A stretch of DNA of 64,000 nucleotides from Agreia sp. COWG (GTDB lineage Bacteria; Actinomycetota; Actinomycetes; Actinomycetales; Microbacteriaceae). This document shows, in pieces, positions 29,274 to 36,898 of the stretch (position 1 is the stretch's first letter; every line of letters starts with the position of its first letter). Both the position numbers and the translations under genes were made by a program. The stretch is from contig NZ_LR882035.1 in the NCBI RefSeq assembly GCF_904528075.1, forward strand, positions 868,001-932,000, written 5' to 3'. The notes under the pieces are model-generated. The model was not told the origin of the DNA and searched no databases. It saw nothing but the letters and a program-made list of their open reading frames with translations.

Positions 29274-30044
29274 ATGAAAATCGCACGCTTCACGGTCAGC
29301 GGGGGAGAGCCCCGATTCGGCATCGTCGACGAGACGGAGATCGTCGTGCTCGTCGGCGACCCCATGTTCGTGGGCTTCGAGACCACAGAGGAGCGCGTTC
29401 CCCTCGATGCGTCGGTCAAGCTCCTCGCGCCCGTGATCCCCCGGTCGAAGGTCGTCGGTGTGGGCAAGAACTACGCCGACCACGCGGCAGAGATGGGGGG
29501 AGAGGCGCCCACGACCCCGCTGATCTTTCTGAAGCCCAACACGTCCGTGATCGGCCCGGGCGACGCCATCCAGTTGCCGGCCGAGAGTGCGCAGGTCGAG
29601 TACGAGGCCGAGCTCGCCGTGGTGATCGGCAGCATCGCCCGCAATGTGAAGAAAGAAGATTACGCCGACGTGGTCTTCGGCTACACGATCGCGAACGACG
29701 TGACCGCACGCGACATCCAGAAGGCCGATGGGCAGTGGACCCGCGCCAAGGGCTTCGACACGTTCTGCCCGCTCGGCCCGGTCATCGAGACCGAATTCGA
29801 CTTCTCGGATGCCGCCATCGAGCTGCGCGTCGACGGCGAGCTGAAGCAGAGCGGCAGCACGAGGCAGATGATCCACTCGATTCCCGAGATCATCGCGTTC
29901 GTGTCGAGCGTGTTCACCCTTCTGCCGGGCGACGTCATCCTCACCGGAACCCCCGCCGGAGTCGGACCCTTCACCGACGGCCAGAAGGTCGAGATCTCGA
30001 TCGCCGGCCTCGGCCTGCTCTCGAACCCGGCCAAAAACCGCTAA
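29274..30044 (+). CDS. Fumarylacetoacetate hydrolase family protein
   Basis: 256 residues. An N-terminal domain of about 55 residues precedes the FAH catalytic fold: VVGVGKNYADHAAEMGG, the metal ligands in YEAELAVVIG (Glu-x-Glu), GYTIANDVTARDIQ, QWTRAKGFDTFCPLGP and ILTGTPAGVGPF. The family hydrolyses or decarboxylates acyl-pyruvates and hydroxymuconates; the physiological substrate is unknown. No aromatic catabolic genes are nearby. It lies 29 nt ahead of gltX in the same direction, though gltX appears to have its own promoter. Confidence 0.88.
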   Translation: MKIARFTVSGGEPRFGIVDETEIVVLVGDPMFVGFETTEERVPLDASVKLLAPVIPRSKVVGVGKNYADHAAEMGGEAPTTPLIFLKPNTSVIGPGDAIQLPAESAQVEYEAELAVVIGSIARNVKKEDYADVVFGYTIANDVTARDIQKADGQWTRAKGFDTFCPLGPVIETEFDFSDAAIELRVDGELKQSGSTRQMIHSIPEIIAFVSSVFTLLPGDVILTGTPAGVGPFTDGQKVEISIAGLGLLSNPAKNR

Positions 30045-30058
30045 CCTCCGCTGATCGG

Positions 30059-30073
30059 TAGGATTGTGGGCGT
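30059..30073 (+). promoter_or_regulatory. Probable leaderless-type promoter of gltX
   Basis: TAGGAT (30059-30064) followed by 9 nt and ATG 30074. The spacing is a little longer than in the other examples, so the 5' leader would be only a few nucleotides. No ribosome site is visible. Confidence 0.4.
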
Positions 30074-31591
30074 ATGTCTACTCCCTCAGCACACCCCGTA
30101 TCCACTGCGACCGGTTCCGACGTTCGCGTTCGGTTCTGCCCGTCGCCCACCGGAACGCCGCACGTCGGCCTCATCCGTACAGCCCTGTTCAACTGGGCCT
30201 ACGCGCGGCACACGGGCGGCAAGCTCATCTTCCGCATCGAGGACACCGACGCGGCCCGCGATTCCGAAGAGAGCTACGGCCAGCTGCTCGACGCGCTGCG
30301 CTGGCTGCGCCTCGACTGGGATGAGGGGATCGACATCGGCGGGCCGGATGCTCCCTACCGCCAGTCGGAGCGCACCGACATCTACCTCGAGGTCATCGAG
30401 AAGCTGAAGGCCTCTGGCCACCTCTACGAGAGCTTCTCTACCGCAGAAGAGATCGACGCCCGCAACGAGGCCGCCGGCCGTGCCAAGCAGCTCGGCTACG
30501 ACAACTTCGACCGCACGCTGACCGACGAGCAGCGCGCCGCGTTCAAGGCGGAGGGCCGCCAGCCCGCGCTGCGCCTGCGCGTGCCCGACACCGAGCTGAG
30601 CTTCACCGATCTGGTGCGCGGCGACATCACCTTTCCCGAGGGATCGTTCACCGACTTCGTGGTCGTGCGCCCGAACGGTGCACCGCTCTACACGCTGGTG
30701 AACCCCGTCGACGACGCGCTGATGCGCGTCACCCACGTGCTGCGGGGAGAAGACCTGCTCTCATCGACGCCCCGCCAGATCGCGCTCTACCACGCACTCA
30801 TCGACATCGGCGTTGCCGAGTGGGTGCCGCAGTTCGGCCACCTTCCCTACGTGATGGGCGAGGGCAACAAGAAGCTCTCGAAGCGCGACCCCGAGTCGAA
30901 CCTGTTCCACCACCGCGACCGCGGCTTCATTCCCGAGGGCCTCGTGAACTACCTTGCGCTGCTCGGCTGGTCGCTCACGCACGACCGCGACGTGTTCTCG
31001 ATCGACGAGATGATCGCGGCGTTCGACGTGAAAGACGTGAACCCCAATCCCGCGCGCTTCGACCTGAAGAAGGCGGAGTCGATCAACGGCGACCACATCC
31101 GGCTGCTGAACCCGGTCGACTTCGCGGCCCGCACGATCCCGTATCTCGTGCGCGACGGCATCCTGACCGAGCCGCTGAACGACTACCAGGAGCAGCTGCT
31201 CGTGGCCGCAGCGCCGCTCGTGCAGGAGCGCATGGCGCTGCTCGGCGACGCCCCGGCCATGCTCGGCTTCCTCTTCATTCCGAGCGCAGCCCTCGACTAC
31301 CAGCCGGATGCCCTGGCCGGGCTCCCGGAGAACACCGGCGTCGTGCTCAGCGCGTCGATGAACGCACTCGAACTTGTCGAGCAGAGCAACTGGAAGGCCG
31401 CCGAGATCCAGTCCGCACTGCAGGCCGCCCTCATCGACGGCCTCGGCCTCAAGCCCCGCGTCGCCTACGGCCCGCTGCGCGTCGCCGCGTCGGGGCGCAA
31501 GATCTCGCCGCCCCTGTTCGAATCGTTCGAGCTGCTCGGCAAGGCGGAGTCCCTCGCACGCCTCGACCGTCTCTCGTCGAAGCTGGCTTAG
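30074..31591 (+). CDS. gltX: Glutamyl-tRNA synthetase
   Basis: 505 residues, class I aminoacyl-tRNA synthetase. The HIGH-equivalent motif is [18 protein letters not shown], the substrate region [16 protein letters not shown], and the KMSKS-equivalent is [10 protein letters not shown]. The C-terminal anticodon-binding domain occupies about the last 190 residues. Most actinobacteria lack GlnRS, so this enzyme also charges tRNA-Gln with glutamate for the amidotransferase. A tRNA-Gln gene lies 1.2 kb downstream. Confidence 0.95.
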   Translation: MSTPSAHPVSTATGSDVRVRFCPSPTGTPHVGLIRTALFNWAYARHTGGKLIFRIEDTDAARDSEESYGQLLDALRWLRLDWDEGIDIGGPDAPYRQSERTDIYLEVIEKLKASGHLYESFSTAEEIDARNEAAGRAKQLGYDNFDRTLTDEQRAAFKAEGRQPALRLRVPDTELSFTDLVRGDITFPEGSFTDFVVVRPNGAPLYTLVNPVDDALMRVTHVLRGEDLLSSTPRQIALYHALIDIGVAEWVPQFGHLPYVMGEGNKKLSKRDPESNLFHHRDRGFIPEGLVNYLALLGWSLTHDRDVFSIDEMIAAFDVKDVNPNPARFDLKKAESINGDHIRLLNPVDFAARTIPYLVRDGILTEPLNDYQEQLLVAAAPLVQERMALLGDAPAMLGFLFIPSAALDYQPDALAGLPENTGVVLSASMNALELVEQSNWKAAEIQSALQAALIDGLGLKPRVAYGPLRVAASGRKISPPLFESFELLGKAESLARLDRLSSKLA

Positions 31592-31594
31592 ACC

Positions 31595-32584
31595 ATGGTC
31601 GAGTTCTCGCGGCCGGTCGCGGCGCCTCCCGTCGAGGGGCACGTCGACTGCGTCATCATCGGGGCCGGGCCGGCGGGAATGTCGGCCGGACTCAACCTGG
31701 TACGCGCCCGCCGTCGCGTGCTCATGATCGACAGCAACCGCCCGCGGCACTCGGCCACGCTGAAGAGCCACGGCTTTCTTACGCGCGACGGCGTCTCGCC
31801 CATCGAGCTGCGCACCATGGGCCGCGCCGAGTTCCAGGCCTATCCCACCGCCCTGTTCCAGCAGGCCCTCGTGACGAGCGTGAACCTGGCAGATTCGGCC
31901 GAAGCCCCCGCCGATCGGAGTGGAGACCGGCCTGCTTACCGCGTGCAGGCCTCCGCCATCCGCGGAGCGGGCAAGGTGGATGTCACGGCCTCCTCGGTGC
32001 TCATCGCCGCGGGAATCTCCGAGACGCTTCCCGATCTGCCCAGTGTGAAGGCCTTTTACGGAACAAGCCTGCACAGCTGCGTCGAGTGCGACGGTTTCGA
32101 GCGCTCGGACGAGCCGCTCGCGCTCATCGGCGAGAGCGACGACCTCGCCGAGCGGGCGCTGCTCATCTCGCAGTGGTCGAGCGACCTCGTGGTGTTCACC
32201 AACGGAGTCGGTACCGTCTCTGCGGCCGACGAGGCGTCGCTTGCCGCGCGCGGCATCCGGGTCGAGCGGCGCAAGATCGCCGATGTTGTGGGCGACCGCT
32301 CTGGCCTCACCGGCGTGCAGCTCGTCGATGGCGAGGTCATTGCTCGCACGGGCGGCTTCGTTCGGCCGCTGTGGCAGACGAAGCTCGAGTACGCGGCGAG
32401 CCTTCAGGTTCCCGAGACGCCGGATGGCTGGATCGAGGCGGATGCAGACGGCCGCACCGACGTGCCGGGAATCTACGCGGCCGGCGACGTGGTTCCGCCC
32501 GGGCCGCACCAGCTGATCGTGGCGGCCGGCGAGGGCGCCCGCGCCGCCGCCGTGATCAACCGCTACCTGATCGGCTCGCTGTAG
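31595..32584 (+). CDS. Thioredoxin reductase-like FAD/NAD(P) oxidoreductase
   Basis: 329 residues. FAD-binding GxGxxG as CVIIGAGPAGMSAGLNLVRA, a central NAD(P) domain around LALIGESDDLAERALL, which lacks the classical GxGxxG, and the C-terminal FAD motif GIYAAGDVVPPGPHQLIVAA. The redox pair CVEC in SLHSCVECDGFE aligns with the TrxR CATC. It starts at ATG 31595, three nucleotides after the gltX stop, so it is co-transcribed with gltX. It could reduce a thiol partner, but no thioredoxin gene is adjacent. Confidence 0.82.
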   Translation: MVEFSRPVAAPPVEGHVDCVIIGAGPAGMSAGLNLVRARRRVLMIDSNRPRHSATLKSHGFLTRDGVSPIELRTMGRAEFQAYPTALFQQALVTSVNLADSAEAPADRSGDRPAYRVQASAIRGAGKVDVTASSVLIAAGISETLPDLPSVKAFYGTSLHSCVECDGFERSDEPLALIGESDDLAERALLISQWSSDLVVFTNGVGTVSAADEASLAARGIRVERRKIADVVGDRSGLTGVQLVDGEVIARTGGFVRPLWQTKLEYAASLQVPETPDGWIEADADGRTDVPGIYAAGDVVPPGPHQLIVAAGEGARAAAVINRYLIGSL

Positions 32585-32682
32585 CGGCTGCGCGATCGGC
32601 CTTCCCTTAGCGCTTCGGGCGAGAATTCGCGCCATCCCTCGGCCAGAGCCGCTCGTAGGGTGGATATCCTCGCCTGTCGTGG

Positions 32683-32773
32683 CGGAACGGGAGGAACTGA
32701 AGCAAACCGACCCCGTATTTGCGTCGGATGCGCAGATCTCCTCCCGTTGCGGCGGGCGGCCCCGCTCGGTTTG
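32683..32773 (+). other. Candidate structured RNA upstream of tRNA-Gln
   Basis: Within the 248-bp gap before tRNA-Gln there are nested inverted repeats. CGGAACGGGAGGA (32683-32695) pairs with TCCTCCCGTTGCG (32739-32751) at 12 of 13 positions, enclosing GCAAA (32702-32706) with TTTGC (32718-32722). CAAACCGA (32703-32710) can alternatively pair with TCGGTTTG (32766-32773) over 8 bp or via CCGAC with GTCGG (32723-32727). There is no coding potential. Mutually exclusive helices suggest a regulatory or stable RNA, but no known family comes to mind. Confidence 0.35.
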
Positions 32774-32798
32774 AGTGCGGACCCCGCGTAGGCTAGTG

Positions 32799-32828
32799 TT
32801 GACTCTCGGTCAGGGCTTCGGTTCTGAT
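32799..32828 (+). promoter_or_regulatory. Promoter of tRNA-Gln
   Basis: TTGACT (32799-32804), an 18-bp spacer and TCTGAT (32823-32828), ending 4 nt before the mature tRNA 5' end. Confidence 0.55.
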
Positions 32829-32832
32829 GCAG

Positions 32833-32904
32833 TGGGGTATGGTGTAATTGGCAACACGGAAGATTCTGATTCTTTTGTTCTTGGTTCGAGTCCAGGTACC
32901 CCAG
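32833..32904 (+). tRNA. tRNA-Gln (anticodon CTG)
   Basis: A 72-nt cloverleaf: acceptor TGGGGTA/TACCCCA, D stem GTGT/ACAC, anticodon stem GAAGA/TCTTT with loop TTCTGAT (anticodon CTG at positions 34-36), T stem CTTGG/CCAGG with loop TTCGAGT, and discriminator G. The 3' CCA is not encoded and must be added post-transcriptionally. It reads CAG codons. Confidence 0.93.
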
Positions 32905-32911
32905 CAGTAGG

Positions 32912-32947
32912 CCCGCCCGTTCTCACGAACCGGTCGGGTCTTTTTTT
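32912..32947 (+). terminator. Intrinsic terminator of tRNA-Gln
   Basis: Stem CCCG-C-CC-GTTC with GAAC-C-GG-T-CGGG around loop TCAC, followed by a run of seven T residues. Confidence 0.8.
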
Positions 32948-33037
32948 GTGTGCACAAGTCGAGCATTGTTCGACTCATTCAGACCGATGTCTCCAACGCG
33001 ACACCTGTCGTTCATGTGATGGCGTCAGTGTGGCCGG

Positions 33038-35509
33038 GTGCTGAAACTCCTGTCGCGTCCACTCGCCCTCACCGCCGGTTCCGCCCTGCTGCTCACAGGC
33101 CTCTTCGCCGTGCCCGCGGCGGCCTCGGCCGATGTCGGAGCCCAGGGGGTGAGCGAGGCCGCGGTCGTCGCCGTCGCGAGCCCGCTTCGCATCAACGAGA
33201 TCGAGACCGACGGCACACCCGACTGGGTCGAGCTCATCAACACATCGACCGAGCCGCTCGACGCATCCGGCTCGGTGCTTACCGGACGGGGCAACAAGGT
33301 GACCCTCACCGTGCCCGCGGGCACGACGATCGCACCGGGCGCCGTCTATGTCGCCGAGAGCTCGACGTTCAAGCTGAAGAAGGGCGACAAGGTCAGCCTG
33401 TTCGCATCTGACGGCACGACGCTCGTCGACTCCTACGAGTGGGGCGACTTTCACCTCGACACCTACGGACGCGTTCCGAACGGCACCGGCGACTTCGTCG
33501 AGCAGACGACTCCGTCGAAGGGCGAGCTCAATCCCGCGCCGACCGATCCGGGCGAAGATCCCGGCACCCCGGGCGACGCCGGCTGGCAGTCCATCAAGCT
33601 CAACGAGGTGACGTCGGCCAACGACGACCCTTTTCACGACGCCTACGAGCTCGTGAACACCGGTGATACCGACGTGAACATCGCCGGATGGCAGCAGGCC
33701 GACAGCATCAGTAACCCGGCGCCGATCGACACGAGCAAAGGAACCGTCGTTCCCGCGAAGGGCTACCTCGTGCTGCTGTCGAACCAGGGCCTGAGCTCGG
33801 ATGGCGACTCGGTGAAGGTCTATCGCGCCGACGGCTCGACCATCGTCGACTCGGTCGGCTGGGGCAAGGCAGACGCCCAGCCGGGATCGTGGTCGCGCTG
33901 CGGCGACGCCACGGGAGCCTGGGCACACACGGCCGCCGCGAGCTTCGGCGCATCCAACGCCACCGCGTGCGCCGGCACGATCATCGCGCCGAGCACCCCG
34001 ACCACTCCGGGCGGTGGCGAGGTCTCCTGCCAGTCCGAAGCTCCCTCGGGGCCTGCACAGATCATCGCCGGCGCCGCCTGGCCCGGCAGCCAGAGCGTGA
34101 CCGTCTCCGACAACCAGTGCCAGTTCGTCACCTCCCTCTCGGGTCAGGATGTCTCGGGTCTCGACATCGATCCCAGCCAGCCCGATGTGATGTGGGCCGT
34201 CAAGAACAAGAGCCACGTGTACCGCCTCGTGAAGAGCGGCGACCTGTGGGTGCCCGACACCGCCAACGGCTGGTCGGCGGGCAAAGACCTCGTCTTCCCG
34301 AGCGGCAGCGGCCAGCCCGACAGTGAGGGCATCACGGTGGGCTCGGACGGCTTTCTCTACGTGACCACCGAGCGCGACAATGTGGCGAGCAAGGTGCCGC
34401 TCGACAGCGTGCTGCGCTTCGACCCGAACGCCTCGGGCACGACGCTCACGCCCACCACGCAGTGGACCCTCACCACCTCGCTCGCCGGCGTGATCGATCC
34501 GACAGCCAGCGGCGATTCGAACCTCGGCTTCGAGGGCATCACCTGGGTGCCGGACTCGTACCTCACGACGAATGCCTTCGTCGACCAGAGCACCGGAGCC
34601 GCCTACGACCCGGCGAACTACCCGGGCCACGGCAGCGGGCTGTACTTGCTCGCGCTCGAGAAGAACGGTCACCTTTACGCCTACGCGCTGAACGCCGACG
34701 GCACGTTCCACCGCATCTCGTCGATCGACACCGGCCTGCCCTTGATCGCCGACACGCAGTGGGATCCCGACGCGCAGCGCATCTGGGCCGTGGCAGACAA
34801 CAGTGTGGCCGGCTCGTCGACGCTACTGAAGATGGATGCCGCGGGTTCGTTCGTGGTGGACCGCATCTACGACCGCCCCACGGGACTTCCCGACTTCAAC
34901 AACGAGGGCTTCGCCATCGCGCCGAACTCCACCTGCAAGGCCGGCGTCAAGGAGGTCATCCGGGCCGATGACGGCAACAACGGCGGCCACTCGCTGCGCT
35001 CGGGCACGGTCAACTGTGACCTCGGTCTCGGCGCCCAGGGCCCGAACCCCCCGGTGGCGGCGACCCCGACAGTGACGGCGACCCCGTCGACCGTCGAGGC
35101 CGGCGGTACGACCACGATCGTGGCAGCGGGGCTCGCGGCGGGCACGCAGTACGCGATCGTGCTGCGCTCCGATCCCGTGACGCTCGGCACCGCTGTGGCC
35201 GGCGCCGATGGAACCCTGACGCTGGCCGGCGCCCGCATTCCCGCCGGCATCACGCCGGGCTCGCACAGCATCACCGTGGTGGCCGTGGCCGATCCCAGCA
35301 CCGTCATCGCGAGCACGCCGATCACGGTGACAGCGGCCGCGCTCGCGCAAGCGGGAGTCGGTGCGGGTGCCGGCACGAAGCCGAGCAGCCTCGCCTCGAC
35401 CGGCACCCAGCCGGTGCCCCTGGTGGCGACCGGCGCGCTCTTGCTCGCCCTCGGGGCCGCGCTCGCGTTCGGCAGAATGCGACTACGGCCGCATCGCGAC
35501 GGCGTCTGA
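33038..35509 (+). CDS. Secreted, sortase-anchored protein with two lamin-tail domains and a phytase-esterase-like domain
   Basis: 823 residues. The signal peptide is MLKLLSRPLALTAGSALLLT and on to about residue 30 (ending AAASA). Lamin-tail domains lie at about 48-160 (LRINEIETDGTPDWVELIN) and 185-310 (IKLNEVTSANDDPFHDAYEL). A propeller-like phytase-esterase domain spans about 335-660, with GLDIDPSQPDVMWAVKNKSH and NNEGFAIAPNSTC. A beta-rich spacer follows, then LASTG at 785-789, a hydrophobic helix and a basic tail. LAxTG fits class E sortases of actinobacteria. The catalytic activity and ligand are unknown. The start GTG 33038 has no clear ribosome site. Confidence 0.85.
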   Translation: MLKLLSRPLALTAGSALLLTGLFAVPAAASADVGAQGVSEAAVVAVASPLRINEIETDGTPDWVELINTSTEPLDASGSVLTGRGNKVTLTVPAGTTIAPGAVYVAESSTFKLKKGDKVSLFASDGTTLVDSYEWGDFHLDTYGRVPNGTGDFVEQTTPSKGELNPAPTDPGEDPGTPGDAGWQSIKLNEVTSANDDPFHDAYELVNTGDTDVNIAGWQQADSISNPAPIDTSKGTVVPAKGYLVLLSNQGLSSDGDSVKVYRADGSTIVDSVGWGKADAQPGSWSRCGDATGAWAHTAAASFGASNATACAGTIIAPSTPTTPGGGEVSCQSEAPSGPAQIIAGAAWPGSQSVTVSDNQCQFVTSLSGQDVSGLDIDPSQPDVMWAVKNKSHVYRLVKSGDLWVPDTANGWSAGKDLVFPSGSGQPDSEGITVGSDGFLYVTTERDNVASKVPLDSVLRFDPNASGTTLTPTTQWTLTTSLAGVIDPTASGDSNLGFEGITWVPDSYLTTNAFVDQSTGAAYDPANYPGHGSGLYLLALEKNGHLYAYALNADGTFHRISSIDTGLPLIADTQWDPDAQRIWAVADNSVAGSSTLLKMDAAGSFVVDRIYDRPTGLPDFNNEGFAIAPNSTCKAGVKEVIRADDGNNGGHSLRSGTVNCDLGLGAQGPNPPVAATPTVTATPSTVEAGGTTTIVAAGLAAGTQYAIVLRSDPVTLGTAVAGADGTLTLAGARIPAGITPGSHSITVVAVADPSTVIASTPITVTAAALAQAGVGAGAGTKPSSLASTGTQPVPLVATGALLLALGAALAFGRMRLRPHRDGV

Positions 35510-35532
35510 TGGAGTGGAGATCCTCGAGCCTG

Positions 35533-35601
35533 TAAAATAGGCAATGGTGCGTCGGGAAGTCTGGTCGACAAATTCTTCACCGACCCTCCGAAAGGCACCA
35601 T
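35533..35601 (+). promoter_or_regulatory. nhaA promoter and structured leader RNA that pairs with its own start codon
   Basis: The -10 box TAAAAT (35533-35538, extended by TG) is followed by a leader of about 55 nt that folds into one rod: ATGGTGC (35544-35550) with GCACCAT (35595-35601), GTCGG (35551-35555) with CCGAC (35580-35584), GAAG (35556-35559) with CTTC (35575-35578). The 3' partner of the outer helix includes the A and U of the nhaA AUG, and the SD-like GAAAGG (35589-35594) lies in the internal bulge. This geometry suggests control of initiation by a ligand, ion, pH or temperature. Confidence 0.55.
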
Positions 35602-36892
35602 GAGCACTCCGCTTGCACCCGTCAAGAAACTCGCTCTCCTTTTTTCGCCGGGTAACTCCGATGAATCATCACGGATCGGCGAGATCCTCCGTAAGGAGAC
35701 GGTCGGTGGCATCATCTTGGTCGTCGCGGCCGTCATCGCCGTCGTGTGGGCCAATTCGCCGTTCGCCGACGCGTACTTCGCGCTGAGGGACTTCACCGTC
35801 GGTCCAGAGGCGCTGCATCTCGATCTGAGCCTCGGTCAGTGGGCGTCCGACGGGCTGCTCGCCATCTTCTTCTTTCTCGTCGGCCTCGAACTGAAACGCG
35901 AGTTCGTCGCCGGCGAACTGCGCCAGGTGAGCAAGGCCATCGTTCCTGTCGCCGCAGCGTTCGGGGGAGTACTCGTGCCGGCGGTCTTCTACGCCATCAT
36001 CAACATCGCAGACCCCGATGCGCTCCGAGGCTGGGGCATCCCCACGGCAACCGACATCGCCTTCGCGGTCGCGGTGCTGGCCATCGTCGGTTCCAAGCTG
36101 CCGAGCGCCCTGCGCATCTTCCTGCTCACCCTGGCCGTGGTGGACGACCTGATCGCCATCGGAATCATCGCGTTCGTCTACACCAGCAGCATCGAGTTCG
36201 CCCCGCTTCTGCTGGCGCTCATCCCGCTGGCGCTGTATACGTTCCTCGCGCAGCGCTTCCGACGTTTCTTCGGCCGGCACCAGGCGGGGGCGTGGCTGAT
36301 CCTCCTGCCGATCGCGCTCGTGGTCTGGGGACTGATCCACGCGTCGGGCGTGCACGCCACGGTGGCCGGAGTGCTCCTCGGCTTCGCGATCCCGGTGATC
36401 CGCAGCCAGGCGAGCGGGGGCCCGGATGCGGGACCGGGTCTGTCCGAGATCTTCGAGCACCGGTTCCGGCCGATCTCTACTGGCTTCGCGGTTCCGGTGT
36501 TCGCCTTCTTCGCCGCGGGTGTCGCGATCGGCGGAGTCGACGGGTTCGTCACGGCCCTGGCGAGTCCCGTCACGATCGGCATCATCGTGGCCCTCGTCCT
36601 CGGCAAACCGATCGGTATCCTCGGCATCACGTGGATCACGACGAGGATCACGCGGGCAGAACTCGATCCCTCGATCCGCTGGATCGATCTGACGGGCGTC
36701 GCACTTCTGGGCGGCATCGGCTTCACCGTCTCCCTGCTGGTCGCCGAACTCAGCTTCGGGATCGACAGCGTGCACGACGACGATGCGAAGGTCGCCATCA
36801 TCGTGGCGTCTGTTCTCGCTGCGGGTCTCGCGACCGCGGTGCTTCGTCCGCGCAACCGGTATTACAAGAAGACCGAGGTCGACTCGAAATAG
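35600..36892 (+). CDS. nhaA: Na+/H+ antiporter NhaA
   Basis: 430 residues, about 12 helices. The ion-binding pair is in [17 protein letters not shown] (adjacent Asp residues equivalent to E. coli D163/D164), and the conserved helix IV stretch [19 protein letters not shown] corresponds to the D133 region. [14 protein letters not shown] and [15 protein letters not shown] are also diagnostic. It exchanges internal Na+ for external protons at alkaline pH. The N-terminal 25 residues are hydrophilic. Initiation codon and ribosome site lie inside a predicted leader structure. Confidence 0.94.
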   Translation: MSTPLAPVKKLALLFSPGNSDESSRIGEILRKETVGGIILVVAAVIAVVWANSPFADAYFALRDFTVGPEALHLDLSLGQWASDGLLAIFFFLVGLELKREFVAGELRQVSKAIVPVAAAFGGVLVPAVFYAIINIADPDALRGWGIPTATDIAFAVAVLAIVGSKLPSALRIFLLTLAVVDDLIAIGIIAFVYTSSIEFAPLLLALIPLALYTFLAQRFRRFFGRHQAGAWLILLPIALVVWGLIHASGVHATVAGVLLGFAIPVIRSQASGGPDAGPGLSEIFEHRFRPISTGFAVPVFAFFAAGVAIGGVDGFVTALASPVTIGIIVALVLGKPIGILGITWITTRITRAELDPSIRWIDLTGVALLGGIGFTVSLLVAELSFGIDSVHDDDAKVAIIVASVLAAGLATAVLRPRNRYYKKTEVDSK

Positions 36893-36898
36893 CCCGAG

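Noticed and set aside
32702..32727. An H-type pseudoknot (GCAAA/TTTGC with CCGAC/GTCGG)
   Set aside because: Both connecting loops would have zero length across 5-bp helices, which is sterically impossible, so I list them as alternatives.
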